A stretch of 64,000 bases of DNA from Streptomyces genisteinicus (lineage in GTDB: Bacteria > Actinomycetota > Actinomycetes > Streptomycetales > Streptomycetaceae), in the NCBI RefSeq assembly GCF_014489615.1, contig NZ_CP060826.1, positions 1 to 64,000 on the forward strand. Direction: 5' to 3'. The notes below the pieces were generated by a model. That model saw only the letters and a list, made by a program, of their open reading frames with translations. It did no database searches and was not told the origin of the DNA. Made by a program: the position numbers and the translations under genes. Below are positions 34,732 to 44,835 of the stretch, one piece after another; positions within the stretch are counted from its first letter, which is position 1, and every line of letters starts with the position of its first letter.

Positions 34732-37173
34732 TCACCGGGCGGACGGCTCCCGGACCTCCAGTTCCCCGTGCCAGAGGATCCGGCCCGCCGACCTGCCCAC
34801 CATGACGCGGTAGGTCCCGGGCTCGGTGCGCCAGGTCCCGGCCTCCTCGGACCAGTGCCGCAGGGCGCGGGCGGGGACGTCCACCACGGCCGTCGTCGCC
34901 TCGCCGGCCTCCGCGTGGACCGCGGCGTAGCCGGCGAACCAGAGGGCCGGCCGCTCCACGGCGGAGTCGGGGCGTGCCAGGTACACCTGGACCACCTCGC
35001 GGCCGGCCCGCGCGCCGGTGTTGCGCAGCTGGACGCCCACGGTGAACGCACTGCCCCGCGTCACCTGCGGCGGGACGCGCACCGCTCCGTACTCCCAGGT
35101 CGTGTAGCCCTCGCCGTGTCCGAACCAGTAGGCGGGTTCGCGCTCGGCGCGCGCCCACGCGCGGTAGCCGATGTGCAGTCCCTCCTCGTAGTCGAGGCGG
35201 CCCCCGGCCGGCTGCGAGCGGGTCACGGGTGCGTCGGCGAGACGGGCCGCCCAGGTGGTCGGAAGCCGGCCGCCGGGCTCGGCGAGCCCGAAGAGCACGT
35301 CGGCCAGGCCCGACCCGGCCTCCTGTCCGGGGAACCAGGTGAGCAGGACCGCGCCGGCCTCGTCGCGCCAGGGAAGCTCCACCGGGCCGCCGCTGTTGAC
35401 CACGGCGACCGTGCGCGGGTTGGCGGCCGCGACGGCGTGGACGAGCGCGTCCTGGTGGCCGCCGAGGCGCAGGTCGGCGCGGTCGCGTCCTTCGGTCTCG
35501 GTGTGTTCGGTGGTGCCGACCACGACGATCACCGCGTCGGCGCTGCGTGCCGCTTCGACCGCCTCGGCGAGCGCGGCCGCCGCTTCGCGCTGCGGAGGTG
35601 CCGCGGCGACGATCACCGCCCGTCCGGTGTCGGGCACCAGTTCGCGCCGGGCCACCAGGCGGATGGGCCGGTGGGTGCGGATCGTCGCCCGTGCCGTGTG
35701 CAGGGGCGGAGTCACGTGGACGACGGCGGGATCGTCGGTGGTGCAGGGGAACTCGCCGTCCAGAACCGTCAGGTCGTCGATCGAGAGCGACATGCGGCCG
35801 AAGCCGGCGACACCGAAGGTCCACTCCCCCGTCGTGTCGGCCCTGATCAGGGCGCTGATCTCCACGGTGCGGGCACCGGGGACGACCGGCGGCTCCAGTT
35901 GCCTGCCGGAGAGGCGGTGCTCGGCGAGCAGTTCCTGTCCGGCAGCGTCCAGGAGCCGCAGCAGCACCCCGGGCTGACCGGACCGGGGGTTGCTGCAGCG
36001 GTCCGGATCGAGCGGGGCCGGGGGCACGCCCAGGGAGGGGCCGGGTACGTGGACGACGCGGGCGTGTCCCCGCAGGCGGGCGCGGATGCCGGTGAGCGGG
36101 GTGACCGTGCCGGAGTCGAAGACGCCCGCGCTGCCGCCACCCTGCACCCGCGGTGTCGCGGCGTGGACGCCGATGACCGCGACGGTCGACAGGGCGGCCC
36201 GGTCGAGCGGCAGCACCCCGCGGTTGCTCAGGAGCACGGATCCGGCGGCGACGGTCCGGCGCAGCAGCTCGCGGGTGTCGCGGGACGGGGACGCCGGTGT
36301 GCGCCGGGGCCGGCGCGGGCCGAGGGCGTGGAGGCGGGCGGCGAGTCTCAGCAGGCGCCGCACCTTGTCGTCGACGGCTTCGGCGGGGACGAGGCCGTCC
36401 TGCACCGCCCGGACCAGCTCCGCTTCCCACGGGCCCTGCGGTCCGGGCATCGCCAGGTCGAGCGCGGCGAGCGCGGGGGCGGTGGCGGAACGCAGCGCGC
36501 CCCAGTCCGACACGACGACGCCGTCGAAGCCCCAGTCGCTCTTGAGGGGTTCGGCGAGGAGGGCGCTGGCGGTCATGGTCGTGCCGTTCACGCTGTTGTA
36601 TCCGGCCATGACCAGCCACACGCCCGCGTCGACGGCCGCCTCGAACGGCGCCAGGTACACCTCTCTGAGGACCCGTTCGGAGACGCGGACGTCCACGTGC
36701 ATGCGCTCGGACTCGGAGTCGTTGGCGACGTAGTGCTTGGCCGTGGCCGCCGTACCGGCTTCCTGGATGCCGCGGATCAGCGCCGCCCCGGTGCGGCCCG
36801 TCAGCTCGGGGTCCTCCGAGAAGCACTCGAAGTGCCGTCCGCCCAGCGGAGTGCGGTGCAGGTTGAGCGTGGGGGCGAGGACGATGTCGACACCCTTGCG
36901 GGCCGCTTCCGATGCGAGCAGGCCGCCCAGCCGTGCGGTCAGCTCCTCGTCCCACAGCGCGCCGATCGCGGACGCCGAGGGCAGCAGCACGGAGGTGCGC
37001 CGCTCGTCCCACGCCTCTCCCCGCACGCCGGCCGGACCGTCGGACATGACCATCTGGCGCAGCTCGACGGCCGGTTCGCCGGCGGTCCGCCAGGTGGTGG
37101 CACCGCTCAGCAGCCGTACCTTCTGGGTCAGATCGAGCTTGTCGAGCATCAGATCGATCACGTCGTCGGTCAT
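34732..37173 (-). CDS. GH3 family beta-glucosidase
   Basis: This 813-residue intracellular glycosidase releases terminal beta-D-glucose or related sugars. The N-terminal GH3 barrel has MSDGPAGVRGE, the KHYVANDSE block and the catalytic Asp in VVVSDWGAL. The second domain starts SVLLSNRGVLPLD. A PA14-like insert (about residues 390-530) follows, then the GQEAGSGLADVLFG block and a C-terminal fibronectin-like domain (GREVVQVYLA). There is no signal peptide, so it would act on imported oligosaccharides. ATG 37173 is chosen over 37275 because the operator at 37208-37222 would otherwise lie inside the gene. The palindrome 35 bases before the start is shared with the beta-helix gene. Confidence 0.85.
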   Translation of the reverse strand: MTDDVIDLMLDKLDLTQKVRLLSGATTWRTAGEPAVELRQMVMSDGPAGVRGEAWDERRTSVLLPSASAIGALWDEELTARLGGLLASEAARKGVDIVLAPTLNLHRTPLGGRHFECFSEDPELTGRTGAALIRGIQEAGTAATAKHYVANDSESERMHVDVRVSERVLREVYLAPFEAAVDAGVWLVMAGYNSVNGTTMTASALLAEPLKSDWGFDGVVVSDWGALRSATAPALAALDLAMPGPQGPWEAELVRAVQDGLVPAEAVDDKVRRLLRLAARLHALGPRRPRRTPASPSRDTRELLRRTVAAGSVLLSNRGVLPLDRAALSTVAVIGVHAATPRVQGGGSAGVFDSGTVTPLTGIRARLRGHARVVHVPGPSLGVPPAPLDPDRCSNPRSGQPGVLLRLLDAAGQELLAEHRLSGRQLEPPVVPGARTVEISALIRADTTGEWTFGVAGFGRMSLSIDDLTVLDGEFPCTTDDPAVVHVTPPLHTARATIRTHRPIRLVARRELVPDTGRAVIVAAAPPQREAAAALAEAVEAARSADAVIVVVGTTEHTETEGRDRADLRLGGHQDALVHAVAAANPRTVAVVNSGGPVELPWRDEAGAVLLTWFPGQEAGSGLADVLFGLAEPGGRLPTTWAARLADAPVTRSQPAGGRLDYEEGLHIGYRAWARAEREPAYWFGHGEGYTTWEYGAVRVPPQVTRGSAFTVGVQLRNTGARAGREVVQVYLARPDSAVERPALWFAGYAAVHAEAGEATTAVVDVPARALRHWSEEAGTWRTEPGTYRVMVGRSAGRILWHGELEVREPSAR

Positions 37174-37207
37174 CCCCACCCCAGTCGTGTCAGCCGCCCG
37201 ATTGAGC

Positions 37208-37222
37208 GGGAGAGCGCTCTCC
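37208..37222. promoter_or_regulatory. Probable LacI-family operator before the GH3 gene
   Basis: GGGAGAGCGCTCTCC contains a perfect 14-base palindrome with the central CG typical of LacI-family sites. The same 15 bases recur at 43279-43293 before the beta-helix gene. Both copies lie 35-38 bases before their start codons, so repression by blocking the promoter is likely. Confidence 0.75.
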
Positions 37223-37290
37223 AAACTCTCGCCCCCGTGAAGGTCCACGTCAAGCCCCCGTCGATCGGCCGTCATCGGCGCACAGCACAG

Positions 37291-37325
37291 GGCCCGGTCA
37301 CCTCGTGTCCGGGGGTGACCGGGCC
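37291..37325 (-). terminator. Hairpin terminator of the DUF1996 gene
   Basis: GGCCCGGTCACC pairs with GGTGACCGGGCC across 11 bases, starting 20 bases past the DUF1996 stop. It insulates the GH3 promoter region from upstream transcription. Confidence 0.7.
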
Positions 37326-37345
37326 GGTGGGCGCCGCCGGCGGGA

Positions 37346-38437
37346 CTACGGCAGCCGGTGGTCCTCGTTCAGCACCGTCCCGCGTTCGGGCCGGTACAGG
37401 TCGAAGCCCCGGGTGTCGCACTGGAGGCCGCCGACGATGCAGTGGTCGACCAGGGCCTTCTGGGTGCGCTCCTCCCACGCGTTGAAGAAGTCGTAGTGGA
37501 AGGAGTAGCCGCGGCCGCTGGCCAGGCGGACCTGGCTCATGTCGCCGTTGACCGGCCACGCCATCTTGAACTCGATCATGGGCAGGGCGACCGGGTGGGA
37601 AGCCGGGCACATGTTGTCGTTGGTGCCGGGCTTGACCACCGGATACGCCATGTGGCTCTTGTGGTCGGGCGTGTCGAGGTACAGGCCGTTCCAGCAGCTC
37701 GGCGCCTGCATGCGCAGGTTGAGCTGGACGTCGGGCCGGCTCGGACAGCTCGCCGGGATGTCGGTGTTGAAGAAGCTGTCACCGCACTCCCAGCCCTCGA
37801 CGAAGCCCTTGTGCGCGCGGAACTCCTGGGCGGTCTGCATCGGGTCGCCGACGACGAACCGCAGGCCTTTGGGGAAGGGCCGCACACTGCGGTAGTCGGT
37901 CACGCCCGCCTTGTAGTAGATGACCTGCGGCCCCACGGGCAGGATCTTCTGGTCTCCCTTGTACAGCGAGGGCATCCAGTAGGCGGAGGCGTCCGCGGGC
38001 GCCTTGCAGGTGGTGGCCCCTCCGTAGAGCGAGCCGGTGGTGCTCGCGGCGTCGGTGGACCTGTTGCCCATGAACGTGTGGTCGTGGGACTTGCCGAACT
38101 GGCCCGGGTAGACGATCGGGTCGTCCGGCGCGGTGTGGGTGACGGAGCATCCGGCCTGGAACTCGTGGTGGTAGGCCGGGGGCGGGGTGGCGGTGGACGG
38201 GACGACGCCGGTGACCTGGGGTACGGCCGGGATGTAGCCGTCCCCGTCGGGGTCGTCGCCGGAGGCCTGGGTGGAGACGGCCATCTGGTGCCCGGTGTGG
38301 GGGGCGGCCGCGGCGGCTGCGGTGGGCGTGCCGCCGTCCGGGCCGTCGGCCGAGGCGATCGTGCCGGCGCCCAGCATGCCGGCGACGAGGGCGGAGCCGA
38401 GGAGGAGCCCGGTGAGCCGTTTGGACGTCAGTCTCAT
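37346..38437 (-). CDS. Secreted DUF1996 protein
   Basis: This is a 363-residue protein with a Sec signal peptide (RLTSKRLTGLLLGSALVAGM, cleavage after ASA). After a Pro/Thr/Ala-rich linker, the DUF1996 domain shows FQAGCSVTHTAPDDPIVYPG, KSHDHTFMGN, WMPSLYKG, FVEGWECGDSF and SCWNGLYLDTPDHKSHMAYP. The conserved His and Cys residues are all present. The domain occurs in fungal and actinobacterial secreted proteins associated with cell walls; function unknown. ATG 38437 has CAGGAG before it. It has its own terminator and lies between carbohydrate-active genes. Confidence 0.8.
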   Translation of the reverse strand: MRLTSKRLTGLLLGSALVAGMLGAGTIASADGPDGGTPTAAAAAAPHTGHQMAVSTQASGDDPDGDGYIPAVPQVTGVVPSTATPPPAYHHEFQAGCSVTHTAPDDPIVYPGQFGKSHDHTFMGNRSTDAASTTGSLYGGATTCKAPADASAYWMPSLYKGDQKILPVGPQVIYYKAGVTDYRSVRPFPKGLRFVVGDPMQTAQEFRAHKGFVEGWECGDSFFNTDIPASCPSRPDVQLNLRMQAPSCWNGLYLDTPDHKSHMAYPVVKPGTNDNMCPASHPVALPMIEFKMAWPVNGDMSQVRLASGRGYSFHYDFFNAWEERTQKALVDHCIVGGLQCDTRGFDLYRPERGTVLNEDHRLP

Positions 38438-38561
38438 GAAGATCTCCTGCCGGATGGTGGAGGTGGGGGTGGTGCTGCCCGCGGGTGGCGGGGAGCGGCT
38501 CGCTCGCGCCACCCGCGGTCCGGCCGCTCGTGCGACCGGGGTCGGGGCCGCGGCGGCTGTG

Positions 38562-38591
38562 CGTCCGCGGCCGGCCGACCGGCCGCGGACG
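38562..38591 (-). terminator. Hairpin terminator of the CBM32 glycosidase gene
   Basis: Two perfect 13-base arms (38562-38574 and 38579-38591) flank a CCGA loop, 21 bases past the stop at 38612. Confidence 0.75.
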
Positions 38592-38611
38592 TGCCGCCCC
38601 GGGTGGGACGG

Positions 38612-40789
<2,178 letters not shown>

Positions 40790-40941
40790 TGCGGCTCCTG
40801 AAGTGAAGGGCGGTGACGTCCGGCCGGTGCCGGAGAGTGCGCCCGATCCGTCGGTCCGGGGCTCTCGGGCCGGCGGATCGGGCATGCCCCGGCCGGTGTC
40901 CGCCGCGTCCGTGCGGCGGGCGTCCTGGCCGGTCGGGAGGT

Positions 40942-40983
40942 GCCCCGGGCCGGGGAGCGGGGTCTGTCGACCCGGCCCGGGGC
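40942..40983 (-). terminator. Hairpin terminator of the beta-helix gene
   Basis: GCCCCGGGCCGG (40942-40953) pairs with CCGGCCCGGGGC (40972-40983). The stem follows the stop at 41037 by about 50 bases. Confidence 0.65.
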
Positions 40984-41036
40984 GTGGCGGCCGGCTCCGT
41001 CGTGTCACCGGAGTGCGGCGCGACGGTGACGGATCG

Positions 41037-43241
41037 TCAGGGGAACGAGACGAGGGTGGAGGGCACGGTCGAGGTTCCGGCGGGGATGGTCGAGGCCCCG
41101 GTGCTGTTGATGACGTGGTTGTAGTGGCCCATCCCGCCGAGGGAGACCACCAGGAGGCTGTGGAACTTCACGCCCGGCTTCACGGGCGCCTTGAAGCCGT
41201 GGTCCTGGACGATGGTCGGGTCCACGTTGTAGTTGCAGTAGCTGCCGAGGCCCCATGCCTCGTGGGTGTTCACGGAGTCGTCGACCCGGTAGGCGGCGTA
41301 CCCCTTCGTGGAGCCGTTCTGGATCGCGGCCTGGTTGGGGGCGTCGTACGCCTTCTCGTTCTGGTAGAAGATCGTGCGTCCGCGTTCGCCGTACCACTCG
41401 ACGTCGTACTTGTTGAAGTGCTCGACGAACAGGCCGGTGGCGAGCACGTCGTCGCCGTTGACGCGGACGCCGTAGTCGGCGCGGTTGGTCTCCCAGCCCC
41501 AGCCCTCGCCGTGGTCGGCACGCCAGACCCAGGTGTGGTCGATGATCGTGTCGTCGCTGTTGACGACCATGCTGGTGGTGGCCTTGCCGACATGCGCCCC
41601 GCCGATGCGGATGTACACGTCCTGCACGGTGGTGGGGTTGGCGGCGTGGTCCGCGCCGGCCCCCTGCGGACCGATCTCCAGCAGGGTGGGCGAGTTGACC
41701 GGCCCGGCGTCGATCAGGAAGCCGGCGAGCCGGACGCCGTCGACGTCGGCGACCTTCATCGCGGTGACGCCGTTGTCCGGGATGATCGTGGCGAGGCCGA
41801 GGCCGAGCACGATGGTGTTGGCGCGGTTCACCTCGATGGCCCGGTCGACGTGGTAGACGCCCGGGGTGAACAGCAGGTGCAGGCCCTGGGCCAGCGCCTG
41901 GTTGATGGTGGCGGCGGTGGCACCCGGCTTGACGACGTAGAACTGGCTGAGCGGGATCGATTCGCCCTGCGGTGTGCCGCCGGCCCATGTGGTGCCGCGG
42001 GCGTTGGTCCGCTTGGCGGGCGCGAACACCTTGTACTCGTTGCCGTCGAGGTAGAGGTAGGGCTTCTCGCGGGAGATCGGCGTGGTGTCGAGCGTGGTGT
42101 AGCGGGGCTCGGGGAACGCGTTGGCGGGTGCGCCCTGGACGCCCGAGAACGTCTGGTTCCAGACGCTGTTGGACCAGCCGCCGATGGAGCTGTCGCGGGT
42201 GTACCACTGCTGCTGCGAGTAGTTGCCGACCTGGCCGTCGATCACGGAGTCGGCGATGTAGCCGCCGCTGGCCCAGCCGTAGCCGTTCGGGGCGAGGTTG
42301 AGGCCGCCCTTGACGTGCATCCGGCGGAAGGAGGCCGCCTGCGAGACCGCCCACCGGTTGGTGCCGTTGACCGGGTTGAGGGTCAGGCCCTCGGCGCCGC
42401 GCCAGAAGTTCTGGGTCGCGTTGCCGTTGAACCAGCCGGCGTCGACGGTCACGTCGCCGTTGATGGTGGTGTCACCGGGCCGCAGCCCGAGGCCGGCTAT
42501 CTGGGTGTAGAAGCCGATCTGCGCGTTGAGGTTGTTGTACGTGCCCGGCTTGAAGAGGAAGGCGTGCCGGCCGGAGCCGAACTGGGCCGACTCCTGCTGC
42601 TGGAACACCTGGTCCAGCTTGGCCTGGATGCCGGGTGTGGACGGATCGAAGACGTGCACGTTGGGGCCCAGGTCGCCGCCGCCGGGAAGGGTCGGACCGC
42701 CACCGCCCTCGGTGGAGCCGTACACCTGGAACTCCCAGAGCGAGAAGCCGTACCCGGTGGCCCGGGTGAGGCCGTTCATACGGATGTAGCGGCCGGTCCC
42801 GGACAGGGCGACCTCGTCGGTGCCCCCGTCGCCGGCGCCGACGGAGGTGACGGTGCGCCAGTCGGTGCCGTTCTCCGAGGACTGGATCTGGTAGCTCTTG
42901 CCGTAGGCCCCCTCCCAGGTCAGGACGGCGTGGCTGAGCGTGGCGCTCTTGCCGAGGTCGACCTGGAGCCACTGGGCGTCCTGCCACGAGCTGGCCCAGC
43001 GGGTGCCCGTGAGGTTGCCGTCGAACGCGGCGCTCGCGGCGAAGGCGGGGCCCTCGGTGGAGGAGGCGGTGGCCGTCCTGCCCTGGGAGAGCAGGGTGGG
43101 GGCGGCGTGTGCCGTCGTGGCGGGCACCAGCGCGAGCAGGCTCCCGGCCAGGGCGGCGGCGACCGCCCCGGCGATGCCTCGGCGGCCCGGAAACGAACGG
43201 CGCCTGCGGGGTGGTGGTGCAAGGGGGATGCCAACGGGCAT
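41037..43241 (-). CDS. Secreted CBM32 protein with right-handed beta-helix (lyase/glycosidase-like)
   Basis: This is a 734-residue protein. A long signal peptide (cleavage after AHA, about 47) precedes an F5/8 type C domain (48-175) almost the same as that of the neighbouring glycosidase. The rest is a parallel beta-helix: GRHAFLFKPGTYNNLNAQIG, ATINQALAQGLHLLFTPGVY, TIVLGLGLATIIPDNG, DDTIIDHTWVWRADHGEGWG, LFVEHFNKYDVEWYGERGRT. This fold occurs in pectate lyases and GH55-like glucanases. Similar Streptomyces proteins are often called adenylyl cyclase in databases, which the sequence does not support. ATG 43241 follows AAGGAG. The LacI-type palindrome lies 38 bases upstream. Confidence 0.75.
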   Translation of the reverse strand: MPVGIPLAPPPRRRRSFPGRRGIAGAVAAALAGSLLALVPATTAHAAPTLLSQGRTATASSTEGPAFAASAAFDGNLTGTRWASSWQDAQWLQVDLGKSATLSHAVLTWEGAYGKSYQIQSSENGTDWRTVTSVGAGDGGTDEVALSGTGRYIRMNGLTRATGYGFSLWEFQVYGSTEGGGGPTLPGGGDLGPNVHVFDPSTPGIQAKLDQVFQQQESAQFGSGRHAFLFKPGTYNNLNAQIGFYTQIAGLGLRPGDTTINGDVTVDAGWFNGNATQNFWRGAEGLTLNPVNGTNRWAVSQAASFRRMHVKGGLNLAPNGYGWASGGYIADSVIDGQVGNYSQQQWYTRDSSIGGWSNSVWNQTFSGVQGAPANAFPEPRYTTLDTTPISREKPYLYLDGNEYKVFAPAKRTNARGTTWAGGTPQGESIPLSQFYVVKPGATAATINQALAQGLHLLFTPGVYHVDRAIEVNRANTIVLGLGLATIIPDNGVTAMKVADVDGVRLAGFLIDAGPVNSPTLLEIGPQGAGADHAANPTTVQDVYIRIGGAHVGKATTSMVVNSDDTIIDHTWVWRADHGEGWGWETNRADYGVRVNGDDVLATGLFVEHFNKYDVEWYGERGRTIFYQNEKAYDAPNQAAIQNGSTKGYAAYRVDDSVNTHEAWGLGSYCNYNVDPTIVQDHGFKAPVKPGVKFHSLLVVSLGGMGHYNHVINSTGASTIPAGTSTVPSTLVSFP

Positions 43242-43278
43242 GAAGGGCTCCTTGGGTGACCCGGGGTGGGAGAGCGAC

Positions 43279-43293
43279 GGGAGAGCGCTCTCC
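43279..43293. promoter_or_regulatory. Probable LacI operator in the lacI/beta-helix divergent region
   Basis: This is the same 15 bases as at 37208-37222 (GGGAGAGCGCTCTCC). A partial direct copy, GGGAGAGCG, precedes it at 43268-43276. It is closer to the beta-helix gene (38 bases) than to lacI (255 bases), so the former is the main target. The remainder of 43242-43547 holds a promoter region for lacI and no gene. Confidence 0.75.
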
Positions 43294-43547
43294 AGACCTT
43301 GAACCCTTCGCGCAGGGCGGTCAATAACCCGGACCGAGTTTTCTTACGCCTTCCATTAAGGAGGTACCCGAGCGCGGGCCGAACCACCCGCTGCGGGCAA
43401 CGGCCGCGTGGGGTCGCGCCATTGGGCCGGGGGCTGCCTTGCGGGGCGGTGGCGGGCGAGGTCCCGCGGCGCGCGAGGGCCGGAGCCCGCGCGCTCGCCC
43501 CGGATCGGGAAACCTCGGGAGCGGGACGGCACGTTAGGGTTCCTGAC

Positions 43548-44567
43548 ATGAGCAGAACGGGCCCGACGCTGGAGGACGTGGCGCGGCGGGCGGGAGTGTC
43601 GCGGGCGACGGTGTCCCGGGTCGTCAACGGCATCCGCAATGTGGACCCCGACATCCAGGAGCTCGTACGCCATGCGATCGAGCAGACGGGTTACCGGCCC
43701 AACCGTGCCGCCAGGTCGCTCGTCACCCAGCGGACGGAGACGGTCGCGCTGATCATCTCCGGCGCTGGTGACACGTTCGCCTCGCGCGTCTTCGCCGACC
43801 CGTTCTTCGGCCGGGTGGTGAGCGGTGTCTTCGGGTACCTGCGCTCCCACGCGATGCATCCGGTGCTCCTCGTCGCCGAGTCCGACGCCGCACGGGAGCA
43901 GGTCGTCGACTACCTGAGCCAGGACAGCGCGGACGGTGCGCTGGTGGTGTCGATCCAGGCCTGCGATCCCCTGCCGCAGATGCTGGTCGCCGCTCGGATA
44001 CCCGTGGTGCTCTTCGCCCGCCCCGGACCTGCCGACGACGTCAGTCACGTCGACCTCGCGCATGCCGAAGGGGCCCGGCTGGCCGCCGAGCACCTCCTGG
44101 CCAGGGGGTGCCGGCGGATCGCGACGATCTCCGCGCCGCAGTCGATCCCCGCGGCCCGCGACCGCCTCGACGGCTTCCGCGCGGCGCTGGCCGCGGCCGG
44201 GGTGGACGATGTGCCCAGCGCCGAGGGGAACTTCACCCTCGACAGCGGTGCCGCGGCCATGGCGGAGTTGCTGGACTGCTGTCCGGACGTGGACGGCGTC
44301 TTCGCAGCGAACGATCTGATGGCCCAGGGCGCCTGCCAGGTACTGCGCGAGCGGGGCAGGCGGATCCCCGACGACGTGGCCGTCGTCGGCTTCGACGACT
44401 CGAGCGTGGCGACGACGTGCCGCCCGCCGCTGACCACGGTGCGCCAGCCGGTGGAGAAGATGGCCGGGGCGATGGCCCGGCTCCTGTCGGAGCACATCCA
44501 GGGCACGCGCACCCGGCCCGCGTCGGTGATCTTCGACGCCGAGCTGGTCGTGCGCGAGTCGGCCTGA
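43548..44567 (+). CDS. LacI family transcriptional regulator
   Basis: This is a 339-residue repressor. The helix-turn-helix and hinge (LEDVARRAGVSRATVSRVVN, YRPNRAARSLVTQRT) are followed by a periplasmic-binding-protein-like sugar-sensing domain (VALIISGAGD, GVFAANDLMAQGACQVL, DVAVVGFDDSSVATTCRPPL). It is divergent from the beta-helix gene and very likely binds the two GGAGAGCGCTCTCC sites, releasing them when an oligosaccharide breakdown product is present. Its ribosome site is weak. The ligand is unknown. Confidence 0.9.
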   Translation: MSRTGPTLEDVARRAGVSRATVSRVVNGIRNVDPDIQELVRHAIEQTGYRPNRAARSLVTQRTETVALIISGAGDTFASRVFADPFFGRVVSGVFGYLRSHAMHPVLLVAESDAAREQVVDYLSQDSADGALVVSIQACDPLPQMLVAARIPVVLFARPGPADDVSHVDLAHAEGARLAAEHLLARGCRRIATISAPQSIPAARDRLDGFRAALAAAGVDDVPSAEGNFTLDSGAAAMAELLDCCPDVDGVFAANDLMAQGACQVLRERGRRIPDDVAVVGFDDSSVATTCRPPLTTVRQPVEKMAGAMARLLSEHIQGTRTRPASVIFDAELVVRESA

Positions 44568-44580
44568 GCGGGCGGGGCGC

Positions 44581-44604
44581 CCGCGGCCGGCCGGAAGGCC
44601 GCGG
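44581..44604 (+). terminator. Hairpin terminator after lacI
   Basis: CCGCGGCC pairs with GGCCGCGG across 8 bases, 13 bases after the stop. Confidence 0.6.
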
Positions 44605-44698
44605 TGATGAGCTGCGGCGGGGAGCAGGTCCTCCGCGACCGCTCCGGCTGCCTCGCTTCCGGCGTGACGCGACGTGGTGCTTCCTGTCCGGTATGCCG

Positions 44699-44747
44699 GT
44701 CGGCGGTCGGCGGTCGGCGGTCGGCGGTCGGCGGTCGGCGGTCGGCG
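44699..44747. repeat. Seven copies of GGTCGGC in tandem
   Basis: There are seven perfect 7-base units in a row, about 65-120 bases before the MFS gene. Such short tandem repeats are prone to slippage and could change spacing in the promoter region between strains. Confidence 0.9.
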
Positions 44748-44805
44748 GAGGATCCTGGCACCCGGCACGTAATTCCGTTGTACGCAGACGACGTTGTGGG
44801 AGATC

Positions 44806-44835
44806 ATGCGCGCTCGTGAACTCGCGTCAAGATGA
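44806..44835 (+). promoter_or_regulatory. Possible nine-residue leader ORF overlapping the MFS start
   Basis: ATG 44806 follows GTGGGAGATC and reads MRARELASR then TGA. It overlaps the likely GTG start of the transporter (44816) in another frame. It has the better ribosome site, so ribosomes ending at 44835 could re-initiate nearby. Chance cannot be excluded. Confidence 0.3.

Noticed and set aside
34615..37485. A 956-codon plus-strand frame and a 793-codon second minus frame over the GH3 gene
   Set aside because: Shadow frames; the GH3 frame has catalytic and structural motifs throughout.
41037..43241. Adenylyl cyclase
   Set aside because: No cyclase catalytic motifs; signal peptide, CBM32 and beta-helix speak for an extracellular polysaccharide-acting protein.
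44699..44747. CRISPR-like array
   Set aside because: Units of 7 bases without spacers are a simple tandem repeat.
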